Assembly (NCBI GenBank): GCA_943370025.1
Contig: CALRPI020000027.1
Span: 3,767 to 67,766, forward strand
Length of the DNA stretch: 64,000 nucleotides
Source: JAAUUE01 sp943370025
GTDB taxonomy: Bacteria > Cyanobacteriota > Cyanobacteriia > Cyanobacteriales > JAAUUE01
Reading direction: 5' to 3'
Under the pieces are notes generated by a model that saw only the letters and a program-made list of their open reading frames with translations, was not told where the DNA came from and made no database searches. This document shows positions 42,395-50,867 of the stretch, piece by piece (position 1 is the first letter of the stretch; every line of letters starts with the position of its first letter). The position numbers and the translations under genes were made by a program.

Positions 42395-42490
42395 AGGATT
42401 TACTCATGTGGACATTGTTGCGGGCTGAGGGTCGTCGAAGCCTCCAACAACATCTACCTGTCGATAATTCGTTGGCAGAGCGTCAGTCCT
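42395..42490. repeat. Family-1 MITE-like repeat
   Basis: The ends are AGGATTTACTC and GCGTCAGTCCT. The inner hairpin TTGTTGCGGGC...GCCTCCAACAA has the tip TGAGGGTCGTCGAA. The right part contains the family mark ATAATTCGTTGGCAGAGCGT. Confidence 0.65.
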
Positions 42491-42524
42491 CCTAGAGTTC
42501 CTCTAAAAGGGAGGAGGCTTTAAA
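42487..42524 (+). other. GGGAGGAGG hairpin, possible transposon end
   Basis: CCTCCTAGAGTTCCTC and GGGAGGAGG can pair, followed by CTTTAAACCC. The GGGAGGAGGCTTTAAACCC stretch recalls 3' ends of IS200/IS605-type elements in cyanobacteria. No tnpB or tnpA remains are visible beside it. Confidence 0.25.
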
Positions 42525-42625
42525 CCCAATTTTTCGGTAGTAGAAGTGATAAGTTGATATCATAGTTAACAATTAAGGTTTAGATTAACAATTAAGTTGA
42601 AATTTAATTTCTAAGGAGTACGCTG

Positions 42626-43531
42626 GTGGACTCAGGGAAGCAGGAAATCTTAGGCTACTTTATTGATGAAGCTAACGAACATTTAGAGACTCTAGAAAAA
42701 GGGCTGCTGGAGCTAAAGGCCGTTATCTCAGATACTGAGAGGATGAATGAGCTGTTTCGGGCTGCCCACTCGGTGAAGGGCGGGGCAGCGATGCTGGGTT
42801 ATGCCAGTATCCAGATGACTGCCCATCAACTAGAGGATGGTTTTAAGATTCTCAAGGAGCATCCCATTAAAATTGACCAGCAACTAGAGACCTTGTTTCT
42901 GGGGGGCTACGATGTTTTGAAGGAATTAATTGAAAAACTCCAAAGCCCCTATGGTTTGCAAGAAGAAGATGCTGAAAAGGTGATGCAAACTGCTCAACCT
43001 ACCTTTGCCCAGCTCCAAAGCTATCTCCAAGGTCAGAGCAGCAAGCCCACTATTGCCACCGCTCCGCCTAAAGCAGCAACGGCGACAAAAGTCCCTGATG
43101 CCAGTTTTGCCATCCAATCGATTAATATTCTTCGCCAGATGTTGCAGATATTTAAGCAAAGGGAGACTGCCGATAGCCGCCAGCAATTGCAGACCTTGTG
43201 TAGGCAATTAGCACAGCTAGAAAAAGACCGGGAGAGTTGGCAGAACCTGATTCGGGTGGCGCAGACGGCGATCGCTAATTCTGATAATACCTATCAATCC
43301 CTTGCTCCGGTGGTGATCAAGGAGATTAAACAAGCCAGTGATTGGATTCAAACTGGCAAAAATAGTGCGATCGTCGCCAGCCCTGCCCTACAACAGCTAT
43401 CGGGCGGAGCGAAGGTTCCCCAAGTGATGCTGCCCCTAGAGCCAAGGGCTGCGGCTAAGGTAATTCTCCAACAAATGACCAAGCAACAAACCCGCCAACT
43501 AATCGAATTTCTCGCCGCAGGAATTAAATAA
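42626..43531 (+). CDS. Histidine phosphotransfer (Hpt) domain protein
   Basis: The 301 aa product has a CheA P1-like Hpt domain at about 5-115. The phospho-acceptor His is in ELFRAAHSVKGGAAMLGY and is preceded by the helix YFIDEANEHLETLEKGLLEL. The remaining 180 residues are helical without a kinase, CheW or receiver domain. It starts at GTG with AAGGAG eight bases upstream. The protein could relay phosphate between a kinase and response regulators encoded elsewhere; the histidine kinase at 47735 lacks a receiver domain. The HD hydrolase gene follows after one base, so the two are cotranscribed. Confidence 0.88.
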   Translation: MDSGKQEILGYFIDEANEHLETLEKGLLELKAVISDTERMNELFRAAHSVKGGAAMLGYASIQMTAHQLEDGFKILKEHPIKIDQQLETLFLGGYDVLKELIEKLQSPYGLQEEDAEKVMQTAQPTFAQLQSYLQGQSSKPTIATAPPKAATATKVPDASFAIQSINILRQMLQIFKQRETADSRQQLQTLCRQLAQLEKDRESWQNLIRVAQTAIANSDNTYQSLAPVVIKEIKQASDWIQTGKNSAIVASPALQQLSGGAKVPQVMLPLEPRAAAKVILQQMTKQQTRQLIEFLAAGIK

Positions 43532-43532
43532 C

Positions 43533-44117
43533 GTGATCAATCCCCAACTCTCTCAGCAAATTGCCTTTATTGTAGAAATCGATCGTCTCAAAAATATCCT
43601 CCGCCAGAATTTAATCACCGATGCCTCCCGACGAGAGAATAGTGCCGAACATTCCTGGCATTTGGCGATGATGGCGATCGTCCTCAAGGACTATGCTCCC
43701 CCAGAGGTGGATCTGTTGCAGGTGATCAAAATGCTCTTGGTGCATGATTTGGTGGAAATCGATGCGGGGGATACTTTTTGCTACGATGTGCAGGGAAATC
43801 AAGACAAGGAAGCGCGAGAACTCCAAGCCGCCGATCGCCTATTCGGGTTGTTGCCCCCAGAGCAAGGCAGGGAACTCCGGGCAGCATGGGAGGAGTTTGA
43901 AGCTCAAGCAACCGCCTCGGCACAGTTTGCCACCGCTCTCGATCGCCTCCAGCCTTTCCTGCAAAATCAACAAACCCAAGGCGGCACTTGGCGCATCCAT
44001 CAAATTTCTCCTGAGCAAATTTTCCAACGCATGACTCCCATTAAAAAATTCACCCCAGAGCTATGGGGATTGATTGAGGCAGGAATACAAGAGGCGATCG
44101 CGGCGGGCTATATTTAG
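43533..44117 (+). CDS. HD-domain hydrolase, YfbR-like
   Basis: A 194 aa HD-superfamily phosphohydrolase. Metal ligands are seen in NSAEHSWHLAMMA (His), MLLVHDLVEIDAGD (His-Asp) and the later ALDRLQPFLQN (Asp). The pattern R-R-E-N-S-A-E-H-S-W-H is typical of YfbR-like 5'-deoxynucleotidases. It starts at GTG one base after the Hpt gene. Substrate specificity is not established by sequence; a nucleotide monophosphate is likely for the family. Confidence 0.85.
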   Translation: MINPQLSQQIAFIVEIDRLKNILRQNLITDASRRENSAEHSWHLAMMAIVLKDYAPPEVDLLQVIKMLLVHDLVEIDAGDTFCYDVQGNQDKEARELQAADRLFGLLPPEQGRELRAAWEEFEAQATASAQFATALDRLQPFLQNQQTQGGTWRIHQISPEQIFQRMTPIKKFTPELWGLIEAGIQEAIAAGYI

Positions 44118-44141
44118 ATTGCCTATCTAGATTGCCTCGGA

Positions 44142-45086
44142 TTAACCCTTCTTTGCCTGTAATTCTTGATCTTTGATTTCCAGTAATTGCGGTATCGTAA
44201 CAAATTCGTAGCCCTGTTGCTTCAATTCTCGAATAATCCCCGGCAGGGCTGCAATGGTGCGGGAGCGATTGCCCCCGCCATCATGGAGTAAAACTATCCC
44301 CCCAGTTTGGGCATTCTTGAGGACATTGCCCGTAATAGTTTGGGGAGGAGGCGATTGCCAATCCAGAGTATCATCAGACCACATAATCACCGTTCCCTTC
44401 TGGCTTTGGGCATAGCTGGCTAAACCATTATTCAGAATCCCCGCTGGGGGACGGAACAGGGTAGTTCTGGCTCCAGAAACTTGATAAAGCAGATCATTGG
44501 TTCGTTGAATCTCCGCCGCCGCTGCTGCGGGGGAATATTTGCCATAGCGATGATTCCAAGTATGATTACCCACCGCATGGCCCTCTGCCACCACCTGCTT
44601 TGCTACTTGGGGATAAGCCTGAAGATGCTTGCCCACCATAAAGAAAGTTGCCGAGATTTGATTTGCCCTGAGAATCTCTAAAACCTGAGGAGTCGTATTC
44701 CAGGGACCATCATCGAAGGTGAGGGCAATGACCTTGCGACTGGTACTAACCCGGTTGACTATTTTGCCTTGAAACTGGGGGGGAGCCGTAAAGATTAAAC
44801 CCTGTTGAGTAATCTTTGTCTGAACTTCTTGTTTGAGAGATAGGTTAATTTGCTGCAACGGTTGGGCTGGCTGAGCAATGATCTGCCCGACTAAGACTGG
44901 GATAGGTTTTGAGTTGAAAAATGGTGGAGATAGCACGGAGGTTTCGCTTAAGGGCGATGGTTTTTCGCCCACCAAAATACCCGCCGTAGAGCCAATTGCC
45001 GCCGCCGCTAAATAAATTAAATTCCGACGCTGCTGGAAAACCTGTCGACTAGAAATATGTTTGGGATGAAGAGTAGTTTGTTTCAT
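44142..45086 (-). CDS. Polysaccharide deacetylase, NodB homology
   Basis: The 314 aa protein has an N-terminal membrane segment (NLIYLAAAAIGSTAGILV) and a NodB domain at about 105-300. Motif 1 is IALTFDDGPWNTTP, with the catalytic base and metal Asp. Motif 2 is HAVGNHTWNHRYGKYS, with the metal His residues. Motif 3 is TTLFRPPAGI, motif 4 is MWSDDTLDWQ and motif 5 is IVLLHDGGGNRS. It probably removes N-acetyl groups from peptidoglycan or another envelope glycan on the outer face of the plasma membrane. Its ATG overlaps the stop of the NYN gene (TAATG), so the two are translationally coupled. Confidence 0.92.
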   Translation of the reverse strand: MKQTTLHPKHISSRQVFQQRRNLIYLAAAAIGSTAGILVGEKPSPLSETSVLSPPFFNSKPIPVLVGQIIAQPAQPLQQINLSLKQEVQTKITQQGLIFTAPPQFQGKIVNRVSTSRKVIALTFDDGPWNTTPQVLEILRANQISATFFMVGKHLQAYPQVAKQVVAEGHAVGNHTWNHRYGKYSPAAAAAEIQRTNDLLYQVSGARTTLFRPPAGILNNGLASYAQSQKGTVIMWSDDTLDWQSPPPQTITGNVLKNAQTGGIVLLHDGGGNRSRTIAALPGIIRELKQQGYEFVTIPQLLEIKDQELQAKKG

Positions 45087-45634
45087 TACTTCAAGCCATA
45101 GCGTAATTTATCTAGCATTTGCTGAGATTTTAAGTCTAGGGAATTGATTAAGAATCTTCCCCTAGGACTTCGATCGCGGTGGTGGCGATCGCGTGATCGT
45201 GTTTGGGCATCCAAGACCGTACTCTGGAGTTGCATCGCAGATATGCATTCTGCGCCATAGCCCACGACCGTTAGCTTCTGGGCATGATCTGAAGTGGCTA
45301 CAATCAGGCGGCGATGGCGGCGATCGCTGACATGGCGAAAGTTAGCACAAAATTTCTCAATAAAAGTATCCGCTGTTTGACCAAATTCCGTATAGCACAC
45401 CGCCAAATCCTTGGTCTGGTCTTCACAGTAGCCCGGCGTATCTCGACCATAGGCATCAAATACCACCTTGGTGTGATACCCCGCAAAAGCACTAAAGCTA
45501 ATCAGCGTCTCCACCAGCTCTCGCCTTGCTGTTTCCATATCGTGCCGGGCGAGGGTTTCTTGCAGACAATGCCAAGTACCAATGACATTGTAGCCATCAA
45601 TTAGGAGTACAGCATTGGGTGAAGGCAGTGACAT
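45086..45634 (-). CDS. NYN-domain ribonuclease, YacP/Rae1-like
   Basis: A 182 aa NYN (PIN-like) protein. AVLLIDGYNVIGTWHCL gives the first acidic metal site; KVVFDAYGRDTPGY and QTADTFIEKFC give the middle Asp residues; RLIVATSDHAQKLTVVGYG holds the last. The B. subtilis relative Rae1/YacP is a ribosome-associated endoribonuclease. In cyanobacteria the substrate is unknown to me. It is coupled with the deacetylase gene. Confidence 0.87.
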   Translation of the reverse strand: MSLPSPNAVLLIDGYNVIGTWHCLQETLARHDMETARRELVETLISFSAFAGYHTKVVFDAYGRDTPGYCEDQTKDLAVCYTEFGQTADTFIEKFCANFRHVSDRRHRRLIVATSDHAQKLTVVGYGAECISAMQLQSTVLDAQTRSRDRHHRDRSPRGRFLINSLDLKSQQMLDKLRYGLK

Positions 45635-45673
45635 AGTGATTAATGAAGAAAGAAGTTTTTATAAATATTTTTT

Positions 45674-45861
45674 AGAGGATGTCTGAGAAGTATCCGGCGG
45701 TTGAAACCGCTACTACAAGAACAAAGTCCGCCGTCGCGGACTAAGAAAAATCTCGGACTTTCCGCAACCTGCGTAGGCAGGTTTTGCTATTGTAGCTGCG
45801 ACGGCTCGACTGAGCGAAGCCAAAGTCTTTAGTCGCCAATCTAACTTTTCAGACATCCTCT
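45674..45861. repeat. Family-4 inverted-repeat element (188 bp)
   Basis: The ends AGAGGATGTCTGAGAAGT and ACTTTTCAGACATCCTCT form 18-base terminal inverted repeats with one mismatch. Inside are GGCGGTTGAAACCGCTACTA (also found at 13553-13605, inverted) and a hairpin AACCTGCGTAGGCAGGTT. No open frame is conserved. Confidence 0.65.
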
Positions 45862-45879
45862 TAGATATTCTTCCAGATA

Positions 45880-45979
45880 TAGGACTTAGGCGTTGCCAAT
45901 AAATTATCAAGAGTTGTGGACGTTTTTGTGGACTTCGACTCCGCTCAGCCTGCAAAAACGTCCAAATGCGTAAGTCCTA
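45880..45979. repeat. Family-1 MITE-like repeat (100 bp)
   Basis: The ends TAGGACTTAGGCGTT and GCGTAAGTCCTA are inverted. The inner hairpin GGACGTTTTTG...CAAAAACGTCC has the tip CTTCGACTCCGCTCAG. Arms differ completely from the 1024 and 42395 copies but pair perfectly. The rest of the 45635-46078 gap holds only the family-4 element. Confidence 0.75.
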
Positions 45980-46078
45980 CAAAAATATCTAGGATTATTC
46001 TGTATTCTTTTAATATTAACCATAGTTAACTATCCGGTCAAAGCCCAAAATCAAAAGTAGAAAATATTAATTGAGAAT

Positions 46079-47002
46079 ATGAGCCAAGATATGAGCCAAG
46101 ATATAAGCCAAAATCGAGCGATCGCGCCAGCGTTACGGAGTAATATCGCTAGCAGCAATAGGAGAGATCCCCAGAGAGACCCACATAAACACCAGAAAAT
46201 CGGCATTTTTGATAGTGGCGTAGGCGGCATTACTGTCCTCCGCGAGATTTATCGCCAATTACCTCAGGAATCTATTATCTATTTTGGAGATACCGCCAGA
46301 CTCCCCTACGGAAATCGCACTGCTGCTGAAATTACCCAGTTTATGCGAGAAATTATTACTTGGTTTGAAGCCCAGAACGTAAAAATGGTCGTGACAGCTT
46401 GTAATACCAGTGATGCATTGGCTTTAGAAACTATTCGCCGGGAGTTTTCTCTACCGATTTTGGGTTTAATCTTGCCGGGAGCGAGGGCAGCGGTGAAACA
46501 GGGCAGAAGAATTGGTGTGATGGCAACTCCGGCTACAGCCCAGAGCAACGCCTACCGCCGAGCAATTCAAGAAGTTGATCCTACTTGCCAAGTTTGGCAG
46601 GTCGGATGTCCAGAATTTGTCCCCCTCATTGAGCAAAACCGCGCCCACGATCCCTACACTAGAGAAGTGGCAGAGCAATATTTACGCCCTTTGCTGCAAC
46701 AACAAATTGATACTCTCATCTATGGCTGCACCCACTATCCCCACCTCGATCGTGTCCTGCGATCGCTCCTACCCAGCAAAGTAAAACTAGTAGACCCCGC
46801 CGTCCATGTTGCTAGTGCTGCTGCTCAAGAGTTAGAATTATTAGGCAAAACTAGCCATACTGCCCCCGTCGCCACCCGTTTTTGTGTCAGCGGTTCCCCA
46901 GAACAATTTACTAAAATAGCTCGGCAATGGCTCGGCTGTACTCCTAAAGTAGAGAAGGTCTATCTCCACAATTCCCTTGTCACCCTAGATTCTAGGGAAT
47001 AA
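46079..47002 (+). CDS. murI: Glutamate racemase
   Basis: The enzyme makes D-glutamate for peptidoglycan. The 307 aa product has KIGIFDSGVGGITVLREIYR, GDTARLPYGNRTA, the first catalytic Cys in VVTACNTSDALAL and the second in LIYGCTHYPHLDRV. The N-terminal 35 residues (MSQDMSQDISQNRAI and on) are polar and not part of the fold. Three in-frame ATGs at 46079-46096 make the exact start uncertain; the family domain begins near codon 40. Confidence 0.95.
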   Translation: MSQDMSQDISQNRAIAPALRSNIASSNRRDPQRDPHKHQKIGIFDSGVGGITVLREIYRQLPQESIIYFGDTARLPYGNRTAAEITQFMREIITWFEAQNVKMVVTACNTSDALALETIRREFSLPILGLILPGARAAVKQGRRIGVMATPATAQSNAYRRAIQEVDPTCQVWQVGCPEFVPLIEQNRAHDPYTREVAEQYLRPLLQQQIDTLIYGCTHYPHLDRVLRSLLPSKVKLVDPAVHVASAAAQELELLGKTSHTAPVATRFCVSGSPEQFTKIARQWLGCTPKVEKVYLHNSLVTLDSRE

Positions 47003-47090
47003 TTAGGGAGGATGATCGATCGCTTTTATTAACCAGATCATCGCTAAGATAATGAATAAAGGTTAGGTATTGGGAGAAGGGGAATTTTTT

Positions 47091-47357
47091 ATGGTCAAGT
47101 CAGACGATCGAACTTCGGCAAAGAGCAAGGGCTCTATGATGGCTCAGCTAAAAACCCTTAAGCAAGAAGATGAAACTCTATACAACATCTTGGCGGTGGA
47201 TGTGTGGGCTTTAGCTAAAACTATGGATGAGTTTCAACCGGGATTCTGGACAGAGTTTATGAAAAACCGAGAAAAAGCAATGAAACGATTCATTGCCGAA
47301 GTGATTAAAAATAAACCCGCCTCTGATCACAATAAACGCCCTCCCTTTCTCCGTTAA
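47091..47357 (+). CDS. Small conserved-looking hypothetical protein
   Basis: The 88 aa basic protein starts MVKSDDRTSAKSKGSMMAQL. It is helical, with charged and Met-rich stretches (ALAKTMDEFQPGFWTEFMKN, then REKAMKRFIAEVIKNKPAS). I chose the ATG at 47091; the frame extends seven codons further without a better start. GGAGAAGGGGAA lies upstream. No family is recognised and there is no membrane segment. It follows murI by about 90 bases on the same strand. Confidence 0.6.
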   Translation: MVKSDDRTSAKSKGSMMAQLKTLKQEDETLYNILAVDVWALAKTMDEFQPGFWTEFMKNREKAMKRFIAEVIKNKPASDHNKRPPFLR

Positions 47358-47734
47358 TTATTTTCTAAGTTAATTATTAGCTATCCCCCTGAAGACACCA
47401 TGAGATTTTCAACCTAGCAATAATACTTAGGCGGATGGTATATCTATGGACTAGTTTGAATCCGTCTATTTTATTAGAAAATATACGAATCTTCTCTAGT
47501 ACTTCCCTTTTTTTTGATATTGTAATTAGTATATTAAATAAAGCAGTAGCTAGATAAAAAGCGATGGTAAAATCCTGACTTCATAAAGATTTTACGACCC
47601 AAATAGCCTGACTAATAACGTGGTTGCTCTCAATAAAATCTTCATGGAAATACTTTGATAATATTGCTTCTGATCATATTGCTTCCGTGGTACTACTAAC
47701 ATTTAGGGCTGGCTCTCATCTAATTATTTGACCT
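47358..47734. other. Intergenic stretch without recognisable gene
   Basis: An A/T-rich gap of 377 bases. No repeat family seen elsewhere in the window and no open frame with family marks is visible. It should contain the promoter of the histidine kinase gene. Confidence 0.5.
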
Positions 47735-49453
47735 ATGAGTGGAATAAATCTGAAAAAGTTGCTCACTCGTAAAGAAGTAGCATCAACAATTCGTGAGTTT
47801 ATAGATGAAAGCTCTATAGCTATTACTGATGTATTGGGCAACCTGATTTTAGGAGAGATTGGCGATGGTAATACAGAGAGATTTCCCTTAAAAATTTCTG
47901 AAGAGGTATTAGTGGGATGGATTATCGGTGATAAGCAGGTTAGATCTTTTATCCCAATAATTACCTATATTCTTAATCAAGAAATTGAAAAGAAAAATCT
48001 GGCTCAAGAAGTCCTCAGCAAATATCATGAAATCAATTTCTTCTATCGCCTTTCTGAAAAAATCACTTCTGTTTTAGAGTTGGAATTAGTTGTGAATATA
48101 GTCATTGAAGAAGCTAGAAAAATAATTAAAACTAGTAATGGTTCGATTATGCTTCTAAATCAATCTTCAGGAGTATTAGAAGTTGTGTCTGGTTTTGGGG
48201 CGGAGGCTTGTAGTGTGCCGGTGATGCCCGGTCGAGATATTTCTGGTGATGTTTTTTCTACCGGCATCGCTGAAATAGTCAATGATGTTTTATCGGATAA
48301 TCGATTTATCCCGACCAAGCATCCGATCAGTTCTCTAATTTGTGCCCCCTTAAAAACTAGAGACAAAGTGATTGGGATTATTATTTTTAGTAATCAAGAG
48401 CCAGTTACTTATACGGCTGCTGATTTAAAGCTATTTTCTGCCTTGGCAGGGCAAGCAGCTAAGGCGATCGAGAATTCTCTCCTCTACGCAGAAAAAGAAG
48501 AATATGCCCAGACTTTAGAGCAAAAGATCAAAGATATTAAACGGAGTGAATTTGACGTTAGACAAAAATCCCAAGAACTAGAAAAAGCTCTGCAAAATCT
48601 CCGCCAAGCACAACTACAAATTGTCCAGAGTGAAAAAATGTCTGCCCTAGGAAATTTAGTGGCCGGAGTGGCTCACGAGATTAATAACCCGATCGGTTTT
48701 ATTGATGGCAATCTTGGTCAATCTACGATCGCAATTCAGGATGTATTGGAATGCTTACAACTTTATCAAAAACATTTCCCCCAGCCGGGGGCGGAGATTA
48801 CTGCCAAAATTGAGGAAGTTGACCTAGATTATCTCTTTGAAGATATTCCCAAAATGCTGGAGTCGATGCAGATAGGCTGCGATCGGATCAAAGCTATCAG
48901 TACCTCTCTTCGGGTTTTCTCCCGTGCTGATAAAGAAATAAAAGCCCCCGGAGATATCCATGCCGGGATCGATAGTACTCTGATGATCTTGCAACACCGC
49001 CTCAAAGCTAGCAATCATCGTCCGGCTATTCAAGTCATCCGTAATTATGGAGATATTACTCCAGTCACCTGTTTTCTGGGGCAAATTAACCAAGTATTTA
49101 TGAATATTTTGGCTAATGCGATCGACTCTTTTGATATAAATAGTCAAAGCCTGACTTTTGCAGAGCTAGAGGCAAATCCCCAGCAAATTATTATCACCAC
49201 AGAATTAATCTTGGCTCAAGAACTAGTAGTCATTAAAATCAAAGATAATGGCGAAGGCATGTCAGAGTCAGTCCGCATTAGGGTTTTCGACCACTTGTTC
49301 ACCACCAAAGATGTGGGAGTTGGTACTGGTTTAGGGCTGGCGATCGCCCGGCAGATTATTGTCGATAAGCACCAAGGAACCCTAGAGGTAAATTCCAGCC
49401 CCGGACAGGGGGCAGAGTTTGTGATTACTCTCCCCCTTGACGAAACGCCCTAA
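47735..49453 (+). CDS. GAF-domain sensor histidine kinase
   Basis: A 572 aa soluble kinase. Residues 1-85: undefined sensor part. Residues about 105-255: GAF domain (SEKITSVLELELVVNIVIEE; SSLICAPLKTRDKVIGIIIF; LFSALAGQAAKAIENSLLY). A coiled coil (about 255-300) leads to the H box VAGVAHEINNPIGFIDGN with the phospho-acceptor His near 315. The ATPase has N box QVFMNILANAIDSF, G1 KIKDNGEGMSES, F box FDHLFTTKDVG and G2 GTGLGLAIARQI. No membrane helices and no receiver domain are present. No response regulator gene is adjacent. The GAF ligand is unknown. Confidence 0.92.
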   Translation: MSGINLKKLLTRKEVASTIREFIDESSIAITDVLGNLILGEIGDGNTERFPLKISEEVLVGWIIGDKQVRSFIPIITYILNQEIEKKNLAQEVLSKYHEINFFYRLSEKITSVLELELVVNIVIEEARKIIKTSNGSIMLLNQSSGVLEVVSGFGAEACSVPVMPGRDISGDVFSTGIAEIVNDVLSDNRFIPTKHPISSLICAPLKTRDKVIGIIIFSNQEPVTYTAADLKLFSALAGQAAKAIENSLLYAEKEEYAQTLEQKIKDIKRSEFDVRQKSQELEKALQNLRQAQLQIVQSEKMSALGNLVAGVAHEINNPIGFIDGNLGQSTIAIQDVLECLQLYQKHFPQPGAEITAKIEEVDLDYLFEDIPKMLESMQIGCDRIKAISTSLRVFSRADKEIKAPGDIHAGIDSTLMILQHRLKASNHRPAIQVIRNYGDITPVTCFLGQINQVFMNILANAIDSFDINSQSLTFAELEANPQQIIITTELILAQELVVIKIKDNGEGMSESVRIRVFDHLFTTKDVGVGTGLGLAIARQIIVDKHQGTLEVNSSPGQGAEFVITLPLDETP

Positions 49454-49467
49454 CACGACTAATAAAA

Positions 49468-50112
49468 TTACCAACTAGCGATCGCGTTTTTAATAGCTCC
49501 ACGGGCATCAACTAAGGATTTTTCCCTAGTTTCTTCCCCCAGATTTAAGCCATCAGCAGTGATAAAAGTCACATCAGTTACGCCCATAAACCCAAAAATA
49601 GCTCTCAGGTAAGGTTCATGGAAGTTATAACCCGCCGCCGGGGTTCCCGCTCTAAAAATCCCTCCTTGGGCGGTGATAATTAGGAGCTTTTTGCCCAACA
49701 CCAATCCTTCATAGCCATTTGCCCCAATAGCAAAGGTCTTACCAGCCCGGACGATTTGGTCAATATAAGCCTTGAAGGCAGCAGGAATATTTAGGTTATA
49801 CATGGGGACTGCAAACACATAGCGATCGGCTGCTAGAAATTCTTCTACTAGGGTATCTGAAAGACTAATTGCCGCTTTTAGTTCTGGGGAATGATCCGCC
49901 GGAGAACTAAAGGCAGCAGCAATCCAACTTTCATCTACGTAGGGCAGGGGATTATGCCCCAAATCTCGATAGGTTGTAGTGTCAGTAGGATGGGCTGCTT
50001 GCCAACCAGCGATGAATTCTTGGGCAAGAGTGCGGGAGATCGAGCGAGAGTGCTTTGCACTGGCTTCGCCAACGCCCCGGGGACTAGCATCAATATGCAG
50101 AACTTGAGACAT
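49468..50112 (-). CDS. azoR: FMN-dependent NADH-azoreductase
   Basis: A 214 aa flavodoxin-like quinone/azo reductase. The start MSQVLHIDASPRGVGEASAK holds the FMN phosphate-binding loop (SPRG). YVFAVPMYNLNIPAAFKAYI and LLIITAQGGIFRAGTPAAGY are AzoR signatures. It reduces azo dyes and quinones by two electrons, protecting against thiol-reactive quinones. It is divergently transcribed from an HxlR regulator at 50400, an arrangement that parallels YodB control of azoR1 in B. subtilis. Confidence 0.92.
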   Translation of the reverse strand: MSQVLHIDASPRGVGEASAKHSRSISRTLAQEFIAGWQAAHPTDTTTYRDLGHNPLPYVDESWIAAAFSSPADHSPELKAAISLSDTLVEEFLAADRYVFAVPMYNLNIPAAFKAYIDQIVRAGKTFAIGANGYEGLVLGKKLLIITAQGGIFRAGTPAAGYNFHEPYLRAIFGFMGVTDVTFITADGLNLGEETREKSLVDARGAIKNAIASW

Positions 50113-50289
50113 GGGATTCTTTTGCCTTTTAGAGATTAATTTTATAGCAACTGCTAAGGGAGATAGGACAATTAGAGGAGTAGAACCTTTGCCGAGCGAG
50201 AGTTTAACTACTCAAACTCCCTAGCGACTACTAGAGTTTGGTTAATATTCACCACAAAATCTATTTTGGAAAGAAAATTTTCAGGTGAT

Positions 50290-50362
50290 AAACTACATAC
50301 TAAGAGTAACTAGTTTCCAAAGTAAAGTAGTTGCTGTAAAGTAAGTAAGTCACTACAAAGTG
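50290..50362. promoter_or_regulatory. Repeat-rich control region between azoR and HxlR
   Basis: AACTAC-type half sites recur: AACTACATACT, AGTAACTAGTTTCC, AAAGTAGTTGCTG and GTCACTACAAAGTG. ACTAGT is a palindrome inside. They could be HxlR-binding sites covering both promoters. I cannot define the exact operator. Confidence 0.35.
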
Positions 50363-50399
50363 TCTATTGAAAAGTAATTAGTAAAATCTGTTGATAACT

Positions 50400-50777
50400 A
50401 TGTCCCAATCAGAAAATAGTCAGCCATGCCCTGTCAGTATCCTAGTTTCTTTGCTATCTGGTCCCTGGACTCTATATATTCTTTGGGTATTAGGTAGTAG
50501 AGAATCCATGCGTTTCGGAGCCTTGCATCGAGAGATTCAGGGTATATCTACCAAAGTTCTCACAGAAAGATTACGGATGCTAGAGACTGAAGGTATTATT
50601 TACCGAGAATACAAATCTACGATCCCGCCTCAAGTTACCTATGGGCTAACCGATCGAGGTCAGGAACTCATGGGAGTCATTGAACAAATTGATACGATCG
50701 CTCAACGCTGGTATGGTCAGCCCCAACCAGATGGGGCTAAAGACAAAGATGCAATTATGGCAACCCACTACCATTAG
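50400..50777 (+). CDS. HxlR-family regulator, probable redox/quinone sensor
   Basis: A 125 aa winged-helix protein starting MSQSENSQPCPVSILVSLLS. It has GPWTLYILWVLGSRESMRFG, the recognition region REIQGISTKVLTERLRMLE and the wing YREYKSTIPPQVTYGLTDRG. The only Cys (QPCPV) sits at the N-terminus like Cys6 of YodB, which reacts with quinones and diamide. ATG at 50400 is preferred over TTG at 50391. Being divergent to azoR, it likely represses that gene until electrophiles modify the Cys. Confidence 0.87.
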   Translation: MSQSENSQPCPVSILVSLLSGPWTLYILWVLGSRESMRFGALHREIQGISTKVLTERLRMLETEGIIYREYKSTIPPQVTYGLTDRGQELMGVIEQIDTIAQRWYGQPQPDGAKDKDAIMATHYH

Positions 50778-50804
50778 GGATTTGTCATAATTTAAAGTAC
50801 CAGT

Positions 50805-50836
50805 GCTGGCTTCGACTCCGCTCAGCCAGCGTTTTG
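50805..50836. terminator. Bidirectional hairpin between HxlR and glgA
   Basis: GCTGGC and GCCAGC pair around TTCGACTCCGCTCA, followed on the plus strand by GTTTTGCTT. It sits between convergent genes. The loop is the dispersed CTTCGACTCCGCTCAG core. Confidence 0.5.
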
Positions 50837-50867
50837 CTTATTGGTACAATATTTTCGGGCAAGTCCC

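Noticed and set aside
42268..42495. 75-codon frame downstream of the tRNA
   Set aside because: It spans a family-2 and a family-1 repeat and has no homology of its own.
42487..42524. IS200/IS605 right end with omega-RNA
   Set aside because: Only a short hairpin resembles such an end; there is no tnpA or tnpB remnant next to it, so I list it only as a weak feature.
45304..45604. Alternative frames overlapping the NYN gene
   Set aside because: The NYN frame carries all acidic motif residues and is coupled to the deacetylase gene.
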